The position numbers and the translations under genes were made by a program. Under the pieces are notes generated by a model that ran no database searches, was not told where the DNA came from, and was given only the letters and a program-made list of their open reading frames with translations. DNA of 64,000 nucleotides. It comes from Dendrobium chrysotoxum (lineage: Eukaryota; Streptophyta; Magnoliopsida; Asparagales; Orchidaceae). Below, piece by piece: positions 1 to 10,900 of this stretch. The DNA lies in assembly GCA_019925795.1 (NCBI GenBank), contig CM034305.1:63042573-63106572 (forward strand). Direction: 5' to 3'. Every line of letters begins with the position of its first letter. Position 1 is the first letter of the stretch.

Positions 1-1314
1 GTGTACATCTCTTTTAGTTGTCTGCATGTGTTAGTATAACACTGTATCATCTGTTAGTTATCAGGAATTCACTCTATAATCCTCTTCGGTGAATGGTACT
101 TTACTTGAAAATGCTTTTTTTTTAATGTTTCCATATGTTTTTATAGTATTTCAATAATAGACATACACAGAATTATTGGGTTTATTTTTTTTTGGGAGGG
201 CGCTTCTTCCCTGCATAAATGCTTCGGTGAATCCCCCGAAGCAAAGTGAAAGTTCCTGTTGTTCCTTATTTTTTAGATAAACAGAAATATATCGACTATT
301 TATTGTATCTCATATTTTTCATGTGGGGTTGACTTGCTCATTTGCCCATTAGTTGTTCTTTCCCTTCAGATTGTCTAACTTTATTTACTTTGATATGATG
401 GAACTTTTTGAATAATTCAATGGTACGCACTTAGCTTATTCATGCTTTTATTATCTGGTTTAACACTAGCCCTCTGTTAAGTGGTATTTCCATTATTTTC
501 AAAGGGGATATTATAGGTTCAAATCTTACCCCAAGGATTTTATTTTGTTTGGTTTAGATCATACTTCCTCTATTCAGGCTTATAATGCTAAGCAGGCAAA
601 CTGCTAGCTGTATGCGTGAAATTAATCTATTGTCTTTGACTTGACTTAGGTTTCGTTTGGGACGGCTTTCTTAAAGCAGCTTTTTAGTACAAAAAATTAA
701 TTTTTTACTAGAAAGCTGCTTTAAGAAGCAGTAAGAAAGCCGTCCCAAACAAAGCCTTATTCTATATGTTTAGCATGTTGATCTTAAAACAGTTTTATGC
801 TAATTTAGAGCACCCCATCAAGTACCTGTCAATCTTTTATCATGTATGGTTTGTTGGATGCTGCTTTTTTTTTTCTGGAAATTGGGTCCATTTGGTTTCT
901 TCTAGATAGAAAACAAGTTCTAAAAAAAATAAAAATTGTTAGATTCTATCATTTGATTAAATTTAATTGTTTTGGGTCCTCAATATATAATGAAGCTATC
1001 ACTTTTATTCTTTCATTCTCCATGCAATGTGACTAAAACTTGTTCAAATTCTTTTGGAATGTTTACAGCTTGAAATCTAAAGTTTGGTTGCATGCTTTTT
1101 CGCTTGTTGAAAATCACTTTACATGTCCTTGCATATGTCCTTGTTCTTTCACTTCATGCAGCATATGTACAGTATGGCTTATGCAGAATGATGAAGTACC
1201 TTTCAATATCAGAACTTATCATCTATTTTAAGCCATTTCAGTCTTTGAGTTCTACCTGCACTCTGAAGTAGTTGTATAGCTTCAATTCCTGATTATTGAT
1301 CTTTTTCATCACAG
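1..1314. other. AT-rich non-coding DNA, possibly intron of an upstream gene
   Basis: T-rich sequence with many stops in every frame and no protein family I recognise. It contains one foldback MITE (649-756). If the short reading frame at 1,315-1,386 is a real last exon, this stretch would be its preceding intron, ending in a pyrimidine-rich tract and CACAG. That link is inference only. Confidence 0.4.
649..756. mobile_element. Foldback MITE, Tourist-like, copy 1
   Basis: A 108-bp element flanked by TTA on both sides (646-648 and 757-759). Its ends are inverted repeats, GGTTTCGTTTGGGACGGC on the left and the complement of GGCTTTGTTTGGGACGGC on the right. Most of the element folds on itself through the motif AAGCAGCTTTTTAGTA. 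A 3-bp TTA target duplication and GG..TTTGTTTGG ends are typical of PIF/Harbinger-derived MITEs. Related copies lie at 2,501-2,617 and 61,760-61,881, with decayed ones near 1,936, 62,608 and 63,583. Confidence 0.8.
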
Positions 1315-1386
1315 GAGAGAGATGATATCATATTTGTGGATGGAGAAATAGGCTCTGATCTCTTTCCTTTGAGCACTTGCATGTGA
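1315..1386 (+). CDS. Possible terminal exon of an upstream gene
   Basis: After a pyrimidine-rich stretch ending in CACAG, an open frame of 23 codons begins with ERDDIIFVDGEIGSD and ends LSTCM-stop (TGA at 1,384-1,386). Its codon pattern looks more protein-like than the surrounding T-rich DNA, and a plausible 3' UTR follows. I do not recognise the family. The rest of the gene would lie upstream of the window. A chance open frame is a real alternative. Confidence 0.25.
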   Translation, partial: ERDDIIFVDGEIGSDLFPLSTCM

Positions 1387-2500
1387 ACAACTTATTTTCC
1401 AGGTGTTGGAACTCTAGGAAAACCTCTCAACTTGAGATGTTTCCTTCATTAGAACTTTGATGATTTAATGATCTTATTTTCACTTTTCTTCTTTGATGTA
1501 TAGTCTTTAGAGGATTTGAGTTACTTCTTTAATGTCATTTTTACTTAGAATTTTGTACTTTGCTAGCTTTTATCTTAATCTGATTATTCTAAGCTTCAGA
1601 TTAGGCTTTGTTATCTGAATTAGTTTGAATAGAGAACTCTGAAATTTTATAATGAAGAAAGGTTTATGTGAATGTAAGCTTCTTTATTCCTTTCTCTGAG
1701 GATAATATGTTTCCAACTCCTACACTTCATTTGGTAATGCTTTGTGAAACTCAAATTCACATAAAATGATAAAAAAAGTATGATATTCTGATGTTATTAT
1801 TTAGAAAATGTTAATGTTTTTATCTTTTTTGGGACTTTTAATATAGTTAAGGTAAATTCATACAGACATCACATATATAAGTTTCGAATCTAAATTTTTT
1901 TGATTGGTAATTAAAACTCTCAACCAATGGATTAAAGTTTCGTTTGGGATAACTTTCTCACTGCTTTTTAAAGCAGTTTTTTTTAGCACAAATTAGGCTT
2001 AAAGCCGCTTTTATTGTACTATGGATAGGACAATAAAGTGATTGTTTTTTTTGTTTATTCGAAGTATTTTGAAATTAGAATCATTCTATCTTTATTTAAT
2101 GTCTGAGCTAATCCTCAGAGAGATTCCATTCTTTATCTATTCAGATTAGTCCTTTCTCGACACAGAAGAAAGGCGACTACCGTTATAAAAAGGCTAACAT
2201 GGCTTATCTTAGCTGATTCTGTGCATGAAACTGTTCCAGCACGGTGAAAAAGGCAAGTTCTTTTGATCAATTGGGAAAGAAATGAACGGACCATAACAGC
2301 TTGACTTTGAATGATTCATTTCTTTTTCTTAATGGAACTCAAAATGCAACAATAATATTTGTAATATCAAAATAATAATTTTCAACATTGTATGAGTTTG
2401 TTAAATGAATCATAGGGGATCCATAATAAGTTAAGTTAGAGCTGAGCGAATTAGGCTTCGTTTGCTGTTTTCTAAAGAAATTATCTCAAATTATGACTTA
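1387..2500. other. Non-coding DNA with a half MITE
   Basis: No gene seen. At about 1,936-2,025 there is a partial relative of the foldback MITE family (GTTTCGTTTGGGATAAC, then an AAGCAG-type stem) without a matching second end. The remainder is AT-rich and may include the 3' UTR of the putative upstream gene. Confidence 0.5.
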
Positions 2501-2617
2501 GGTTTCGTTTGGGACAACTTTCTTACTTTCTTAAAATAACTTTTTAATAAAAAATTTAAATTTTTGTACTAAAAAGCTGCTTTAAGAAGCAGTAAAAAAG
2601 CCGTCCCAAACGAAGTC
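2501..2617. mobile_element. Foldback MITE, Tourist-like, copy 2
   Basis: A 117-bp element flanked by TTA (2,498-2,500 and 2,618-2,620). Its left end is GGTTTCGTTTGGGACAAC and its right end is the complement of GACTTCGTTTGGGACGGC. The internal stem AAAAAGCTGCTTTAAGAAGC matches copy 1. Confidence 0.8.
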
Positions 2618-2699
2618 TTAATTACATTTAACAAAGATCTTAGTGCTTGATAAGTGCCGTTCATATGAGATTTTTTTTATTTTTTCGTTTATGCGCTGG

Positions 2700-2701
<2 letters not shown>

Positions 2702-2744
<43 letters not shown>
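2702..2744. repeat. (CT)n microsatellite
   Basis: About 21 uninterrupted CT dinucleotides. It generates serine/leucine-rich spurious open frames on the + strand. Confidence 0.95.
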
Positions 2745-2748
<4 letters not shown>

Positions 2749-3084
2749 GTTGTTCATGGAGTGGACATTATGGCAATTGTGCCTGTTGCAGCTGGAGAAG
2801 GTTTCACTTGCTTCTTAAGAAGCTCGATCAACCTCTTCATCATGGCCAACAGAACGTCAAGTCACTCATTCCTTTTGTTCATTCCTTTTGTCTACCATAG
2901 AGAGAGAGCTTTTCGTGGACAAGCGTGGGGTATAAAACGATTCTTGTGGAAGACTCTTGCCCAGTCTTGTCTGTAAGAAAACGATATTTATGATCACCGT
3001 TTCCTTCTCAATATTGTTTGAAGACTTTGTTTCTTCCTCTTCACTCTCAGTTAGATCTTCAATATTCATCTTCCAATTATAGTT

Positions 3085-4400
3085 GCAGGACGGTGGTTAA
3101 GAGATTGTGATTGAATGATGGTGATTGTGAGATTATAATATGTCGATGATAGTTAAGATAATTTAGCCGGGTGACAATATTTGGGTGGTCGTAGTTAGGC
3201 GACCATAGTCAAGATACCATAGGCGATATTGGTTGGGAGACCATAATTGGATGATGGAGGTTTGGAGACCATAGTCAGGTGAGGTGGCCGAATATTGTAG
3301 TTGGGAAATGGTGGTCGGGAGGCCGTAGTTAGGTGACAGTGGTTGGGTGACTATGGCTGGGTAATGATGATTGGAATACTTTAATCCAATTATAGTGGTC
3401 AGAAGATTGTAGTTGAACAATAATGATCAAGAGATCATAATCGAGCAACGGTTGTTGTGAGATTGTTGTTGAGCAGCAATAGTCTAGTGACAATGAACAA
3501 AAAACTATAATTTAGGACAATGGACAAAAGATCGTTGTCTAATGATAATGGTCATGAAATTGTAGTCAGTTGCAGTAGTCTAGTGAAAGTGATCATAAAT
3601 TTGTAGCTGGGTGATAATGGTCGGGATATCATAATCAAACAATGGTAGTCAAAAGATCGTAGCTATACGTAACGGTGGTTGAGAGAACATAATCGAGAGA
3701 TAGTAGCCAGGAGAACATAAACGAGCGATGGTGGGTGGTCAGTGACAGTGGCTAGGCGATGATGGTGGTTGAGAAACCACATTCAGGTGATGATAGTTGG
3801 CTATGGTAGTTGGGCAACAATGGTCTGGAGATCATAATCAGAGATGGTATTTTGATGGCAATGGTCAGGCAGTGGCAACCCAACGATAGTGGTTGGACAA
3901 CGACGATACGATGATGTTTGCCAAGTAGAGCTCTAGAAAATCTTTGAGTTCTATCCTCCCCTATCCAACTCCACCCTCATACGAGAAAGATTGTCTATTT
4001 ATAGTTTTTATGAGAGTGACATTTTGATAAATCTAGTCAAAATCATAAAATACTCTATAGAATGGGATGAAGTAACCACCATGATTATAGACTATTCCCT
4101 TAGTATTTAAGTTTTAATGATGTCAAAATTAAGTGATCCTGACTCGCTAAATTTGCCTCATCAAGAGTCTTAAATTGACTATAAACATGAAATTTTGGAG
4201 ATTATTTGATCATTCAATTAATATCCAGATATTTTCAAATATTTAATTTGGGCTCATTTGGACTCACATCAAATCACTTTTATGTCAGGAGATCATAGTC
4301 AAATGACAGCAGTTAGAAGTCTGTAGTTGGGCAACTATAATAAGGAGATTGTATTTCAGCTATGGTGGATAAATGACCATAATTATATAATGATGGTTAG
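3085..4400. repeat. Degenerate minisatellite, left part
   Basis: From 3,085 to about 3,930, and again at about 4,290-4,400, the DNA is built from diverged copies of a unit of roughly 30-40 bp. The core reads like GGTGGTTGGGAGACCATAG, followed by TCGGGTGA or TTGGGCAA variants. About 3,940-4,290 is unrelated DNA. The same unit reappears at 25,590-25,990, on the other side of the nested insertions, so this looks like one array that was split. No gene is supported here. Confidence 0.7.
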
Positions 4401-4409
4401 GGGATTGTA

Positions 4410-7400
4410 ACACTATTATTGCCAGGTCTCAAGTCTTGGATGAGAAAAGTGGAGGGTTGCGTTAGGTAGTCAATAATCAACATAAAACTTAATGAATAAT
4501 CATGACATGAATCATTTAATATTGTGTTAATGTTAGGGTTTTTCCTGAAAGAGATGCGTTGTATGGCCTTAATATATCGACAAGTGTGTAAGGGCCGCTA
4601 CACCGGCACCCGGGTGCAGTGTTAAATAGGTAAGGGTTCCCTCCATGAAACTAAAATTATGATAGAAACTTGGAATATAGGTACCCTTAAAGGAAAATTA
4701 ATAAAATTAATATATATTATGATTCATAGAAAATAAATATTCTATGCATTCAGGAAACTAAATGGGTTAGAGAGAAGACTAAGAGGATTGATAGTTTAGG
4801 ATTTAAATTATAGTATTATGATAAGAATCATACTAGAAATGGTGTAGGTGTGATTATAGATAAAAATTTAAAGGATATGCTATAAAAATTAATAGAATTG
4901 AAGATATAATTATAGCTTTAAAGATTATTGTTGATGCTAAGATTATCAATATTATAAGTGCTTATGCACCTCAAGTAGGTTTGGATATAAGTTCAAAATT
5001 AAAATTTTATAGTGATTTAGAACAATTAATACAAAAGCTATCTCTTAAAGAAAAAAAATTTATTAGAGGATATTTAAATAGACATGTTAGTGGAGAGGTA
5101 GATGATTTTAAAAGCATTCATGGTGGTTATGAATTTGAAGCGACTAATAAAGGTGATAAAATTATATTAGATTTTTCTTTAGCTTATGATTTTGTAATTT
5201 CTAATATCTTATTTAAAAAAAGAGATAAGCATCTCATCATTTATAAGAATGGATATAGTTAAAATCAGATTGATTATTTTTTTATAAGAAAAATATATCG
5301 TTTAGATTGTAAAAATTATAAAGTTATTCCAAGTGAAAGTTTATGTACCCAACATCGCTTATTAGTTTTGGACTTTAAGATGAATGGGCAAAAAAAATAA
5401 AGTAAAACTTTGTTCTAGCATTAGATGGGAGCTTTTAAAGAATATTAATAAAAATATTTTTATAGTAAGATATTAGATCTTAAGATTTTATTTGTGCATG
5501 AGAAAGCTAATGTTATGTGGGAAAAAGTAGCTAAAGATATTAAGAATGTTGCAAAAGATGTACTTAAAGTATTAAAGGGAAAAGCTCTTAATAGTAAAAA
5601 TAGTTTGTAGTAAAATCAAACTGTACAAAAAAAGTAAAAAATAAAAAGATTTATTATAAAAATTAGTTTAGATGTAAAAATTTTGATAATTGAAAAAGAT
5701 ATAAAGAGGCTCATAAGGAGTCTAAGAAAGTAATATGTGATGCAAATATTTTAGCTTTTAATGATTTATATAATAGATTAGATACTAAGGAGGGCAAAAG
5801 ATATATGTATAAGTTAGCAATGCATAGATATAAGTGTAGTAAGGATTTAGTTCAAGTAAAGTGTATTAAGGATGAAAATAAAAAAATGCTTTTATTAGAA
5901 GAGGATATTCAACAAAGGTGGATGAGTTATTTTAATAAACTTTTCAATGAAAATTATGAGAATGCGATTGACTTTAGTGACCTTAGCACCCTAAATAAAA
6001 ATAAAAAATTTTATTTTTATCGTAGTATTAATAAAACCGAAGTTAGAAAGGCTTTAAAGAAAATGAAGTGTGAAAAAACTGTTGGACCTGAAGATATTCC
6101 AATAAAGGTGTGGAAATGCTTAGGAGATAAAGAAATTTCTTGGCTTACTAAACTTTTTAATATTATTTTGAAGACTAAAAATGTCAGATGAGTGAAGAAT
6201 GAGTGTGTTGGTTCATATTTTTAAGAATAAAGGTGATGCGCAAGATTGTGCGAATTATAGATGAATTAAGTTAATGCGTCATGCTTTAAAACTATGGGAG
6301 AGAGTTATGGAGCATTGGTTGTGGCGTGATACTAATATTTCTCAAAATCAATTTGGATTCATGCTAGGTAGGTCAATTCTGGAAGTTATACATTTAGAGA
6401 GGTTTAATGGAGAAGTATAGAGAGAATAAGGAGGATCTACATATGATATTTATTGATTTTAGAGAAAGCATATGATAAAGCTCTAAGAGAAGTGCTATGG
6501 AGAGTTCTAGAAAAGAAAGAGGTTTATAATTCTTATATTCAAGTCATTAAGGATGTGTATGTAGGAGTTGTTACTTGTGTTCAAACACAAGGTAGTTTGA
6601 CCAAGTATTTTCTTATTTTAGTTGGATTACATTAAGGATCAACCTTAAGCCCATATCTTTTTGCTTTAGTTATGGATGTTCTCACTAGACATTTGCAAGA
6701 GGTTGTACCATGGTGTATGCTTTTTGCTGATGATATTCTTCTTGTTGATAAGACTAGAGAGGGAGCTTAAGGTAAACTTGAATTATGGAGGAGGTCAACC
6801 TTTGAGTCTAAAGGCTTTCATTTGAGTAGATCTAAAACTGAATATATAGAGTATAATTTTTGTAATAATAGTTCTTGTGGGGGATTGTGACTTTGGGTGA
6901 TCATGCCATTAATAAGAGTACACATTTTAGATATCTTGGGTATATTGTTCAAAGTAATGGTGAAATAAATGGGGACATTATTAGTAAAATTCAGGTTGGA
7001 TGGTTGAAGTGGAGGAATGCATCAGGCTTGTTGTGTGATAGAAAAGTCCCCCTCAAACTTAAGGGAAAATTCTATAAGATGGTGGTTAGACCTGCAATGT
7101 GTTATGGTGTAGAATGTTGGCCATTAAAAGAGAAGAATAATATTAAGTTAAGTGTTACAAAGATGAGGATGTTCAGGTGGATGAGTGACTTTACTCTTAG
7201 AGATAAGATACGAAATGAGCATATACATGAAAAGGTTGGAGTAGCTCCAGTGGAAGATAAGATTAGAGAGAGTCGCCTTAGATGGTTTGTTCACATAAAA
7301 CAGTGGCCTTTTGATGACCCGATTAGGAAAGTATATGCATTAGATTTAACTTATGTTAAGAAAGGTAGAGGTAAACCTAAAAATTTTGGCTAGAAAATAT

Positions 7401-7459
7401 TGGAAATGACCTTTCTTTATTAGATTTAGATGAGAATTTAACTTTTATCAGGACACAAT
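4410..7459 (+). mobile_element. RTE-type LINE, near full-length body (copy 1)
   Basis: A non-LTR retrotransposon in + orientation with a 5' UTR-like region (about 4,410-4,640), an endonuclease domain, a reverse transcriptase and the conserved C-terminal region. The order, the single ORF plan and the roughly 3-kb size fit the plant RTE clade. At 7,455-7,459 (ACAAT) the LINE is cut by an LTR. Its missing last 70 bp, including the (TTG)n tail typical of RTE elements, are found at 25,508-25,580. The exact 5' end was not fixed because no clear target duplication was seen. Confidence 0.8.
4640..7393 (+). pseudogene. LINE endonuclease / reverse transcriptase, broken
   Basis: Translated pieces in order: an apurinic-type endonuclease start (WNIGTLKGK near 4,660, IQETKW near 4,752, ISAYAPQVGL near 4,955); the rest of the endonuclease (4,981-5,262, with VISN..FKKRDKHLI); RT N-terminus (5,805-6,191); RT core, including NQFGFMLGRS near 6,350 and the catalytic FADDILLVDK at about 6,723; and the C-terminal block (6,875-7,393, with FRYLGYIVQS and [15 protein letters not shown]). 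Many in-frame stops and frame changes separate the pieces, so no active protein can be made. Several of the same breaks are shared with copy 2 (23,298-24,542). Confidence 0.85.
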
Positions 7460-7567
7460 TGTAATAACTCAAATATGTGAAATAATTTTTTTTGAAAAAT
7501 ATGAAAATTCTGAAGTAGAACACTTTGGCGCTAATTTGATGCCCGTTGCAGCTCTAGGCCATGAACA

Positions 7568-7647
<80 letters not shown>

Positions 7648-7931
7648 TTTCCTCACCCCACCAACTCCCCCACTTGATTACTTGGCGAGAAAGAAATTGA
7701 AAGAGAGGAAGAATAGAAAGGAGAGAGAAAAGTCTTTGGATCATATTTGTCAGATATTTCTGTTACATATTTTGTTCTATTTATTGTAAGTGATTTATCT
7801 CTTACTTCTGTTTTTAAGAATTTTGATTTCTACGAATTTTATCTCTTAAATCTGACAAAAATACATTATCTCCTGATTTCAAAAGCTTTTACTGTGTAAG
7901 TTTGGATATATTATAGATTTGATCATTCTGA
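7460..7931 (+). mobile_element. First 472 bp of an LTR inserted in the LINE
   Basis: Begins TGTAATAACTCAAATATGTG directly after the LINE sequence ACAAT and matches the first part of the complete LTR at 24,543-25,507, including a TA microsatellite at the same place. The match stops at about 7,931, where the A1 repeat begins. It is a truncated duplicate of the LTR, not the 5' LTR of a complete element that I can see. Confidence 0.7.
7568..7645. repeat. (TA)n microsatellite inside the LTR
   Basis: About 39 TA dinucleotides. The paired LTR at 24,543 has an AT tract followed by a TG tract at the same site. Confidence 0.95.
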
Positions 7932-10900
7932 AAATCCAGACTTTTATTCAACTCAAACCTCAATCAAACCCAGACTTTAAACCCACTCAAGCTTCAAACT
8001 TGCCTAGACTCTTAGGCAATTTAATCTCCAGCTCAATCCAGACTTAAATATTTGATCTAACCTCCAATCAAACTTCAATCCTATCCTATCACTCATGATC
8101 ATTCTAAATGATCATAAATTATATGAATAATTTAAATCCAATCATCCAAATTCAAAATCCCAGCTTAAACCCAAGGCTAAGGGTCTAAGTCCTAAAAGCC
8201 TTTTCCAGTGAATCTTTGAACACTTCAAAACCCAATCAAATGACTTCTGATTCAGAGTCTATCAATTTCACATTGATATGACATGTCTTTAGAGGCAACC
8301 CTCCAAATTTGAGCTCATTCTGAGGTCTCTAACCCCAAAAATTAAATTGAATTTCAAAGGCTGTAAAACCTTCAAATATTTACAATCTATGCCACTGGAC
8401 CTTATACCCAGTGGATTTTGACATTGGAGCTTTCTCCAAAGCCTCCAACCACTTCCATACCCTTGATTATGATTCATTGAATTTTAAACTACATTTTGTT
8501 GGACTCAGTTTGACCTCCAGTTAACCAGGGGTCAAAATGACCAAAATACCCCTTATGTTTCAAATGCACATTTCAAATCAAATGACCTCCAAATTGCTTG
8601 GAACTACTTCCAATAATTTTTAAATATTAAACCCAACCTGTTGGACCCATTTCTAGCCCCTGGGTCAACCTGGTTAACCAAGTCAACCTAGGTTGGCCCA
8701 ATGATCCATTAGGGGTTCAAACATATCATTTGACCCAAATGACCTATTTAACCCCTGAAAATACTTCTACCAGACTTCAAATATCATTTCAAATTGATTC
8801 AGTCCAGACCCTGGCCTTGGGTCAACTCAGGTTGACCAATTTAAACCTTTAAGCCATTTAAACCCAATCAAGCCCCAGATCAACCTCAAATCCTTTCAAA
8901 CTCTTCTAATCAATTGCCTTAGTGATTTGGAGATGACTGAACCCTTAACCCAGTCAATGGTTGACTTGGTCAATTGAATCCAAGTCTGGTCAAACTTGAT
9001 CTATTTGGGTCAAATCAAGTCACATGACCAAATTAGTGCTTTCATGCCTTCAATATTATTCCAATCTATGACTCAAACACACTTAAACTATCATGAGTCA
9101 AATCATGGTTGATTTGACCAAGTCAACCCATTAGGACTTGGTCAAATCCCCTTTAATTATTTTATTTTCATTCAAATCTCAATCCTTAAGTCTCAATCCC
9201 CTTTGAATCAACCCAATCAGCATTTAAGACTTCTCTTATTCCACCTCAGCAGCCTATTGGACTGGTTGACTACTCAACAAGTCTCCAAATAGGTAAAGAG
9301 TGGGCAAAGTGGTCAAAGCTCTATTTCAGATCTATTCCATCTTATTCCTAATGACTTTGACAGCTCTAAACATCTTCTGGAATGTTCTTAAGCTAATCTT
9401 AAGCCTTGGATTAGTGTTTAATCCAATGCACATGGCCATATGTGCTCCAAAGGACAAATACCTTTCCACCTCAATGTCCTTTTGATCATGTATTCCCTGC
9501 CATCCCAACAACTCCAGCACACGTGGAGGGCATCAGGGACTCCAGCCAAGTGATCCCAGCCATTCATTTGGCCTGGGGATAATTGAATAGGTTTAAACTC
9601 TCAAATCAAGCTCATTATTCATATAGCACTCTCTCACTTAACTCCAGCTCTCAGGACCTCTAGACAATTCGTTCGAGCTCCCCAGATATCCCTCCACCTA
9701 TTTCCAGCTCAACCTGGCCGGTCAAAGCTCGCCGGCAGATTCTGGCGAACTCAAGCCCTATTTCATCCAAGGCGTTTCGAGCACAATCAGGAGTGTTTTA
9801 TACCACGATTTCTGAAGGAGAAAGATTCTTGGACAGACTACAAATTCAGAGAGCCTAAGAACACAAAAATCGGACGGTTAGATCTTCCTAAAACTCAAAT
9901 CCTAGATTAAGACACACTAGTTTAAATAACTTTCTGGTAAGCACTTTTTACGTCGTCATTTTGATTCCACATTAAATATGTTCATGTATTTTATCCATGT
10001 TTAAATTTTTAAGTGATTTGATTGAGTATTTTGGGAGAACGAGTTGTTTTTCGTTGCTAGGGTTTGTTTTACTCAAGCATTTAAATGAGCTAAATCTGAA
10101 CCGTAGATCTTAAGATCAACGGTTCAGATCTAGCCATCCCTTTTTTTTTTAAACCCACGGAGGCCTTCTATCGGATCGAATCTCTGTCCGGCGTAATCCC
10201 ATCCATCTATTTCGAACTGCGCGGGATCAAATGGTGGATAACAGATGCTTACTCGATTAAGTTAAAATCATGTGGGTCCCACCGCTGCCCGCGATTTGAT
10301 GGACGAACCCGAGGCTGCCAAGTGTCATCCAACTGTCCGTTTGATCTGTTTTTAGTTTTAAAATTTATTTTAATTCTTTTTAAATTCAGATTACATCAAA
10401 AATTGATTAAAAATTAATTATAAATCCAAATAATTCATATAATATATCAAAATGCTCATAATTTTAAACCCTTTTAAATAAGATTAAAATTATTTTAAAA
10501 TATCCATTATATTTTAAATAATTTCAGAAATATTAAAATTTGATATCTTAATTATTAATTAATTAAAATAAATCAAAATTAATTTTAAACTTTTAAGATA
10601 AATTTATTTTAATATCATTTCAGATTAGAGATGATATTTAGAATATTTTAACATTTAAATTTATTTAAAGTATGTAATATATTTGAAATTATCTTAAATA
10701 TTTGGTTATTAAGCTTTTAATCAATTAAATATTAACTTAAATATTTTCAAAATCTTAAATTCTATTTTTTTTTTAAATAAATAAATAAATAAATATATAT
10801 ATATATATATTCTAAATATTCAGAAAGAAATAGTTTAAATATTTTATATTAAAATCATTTGAATTTGAAAGATCATCTTTTAAATATTTTAAATGTTATT

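Noticed and set aside
2643..2976. Serine/leucine-rich open frames
   Set aside because: They are products of the (CT)n tract; frames compete and no family is recognised.
7568..7645. Tyrosine/isoleucine repeat protein
   Set aside because: It is a translation of the (TA)n microsatellite.
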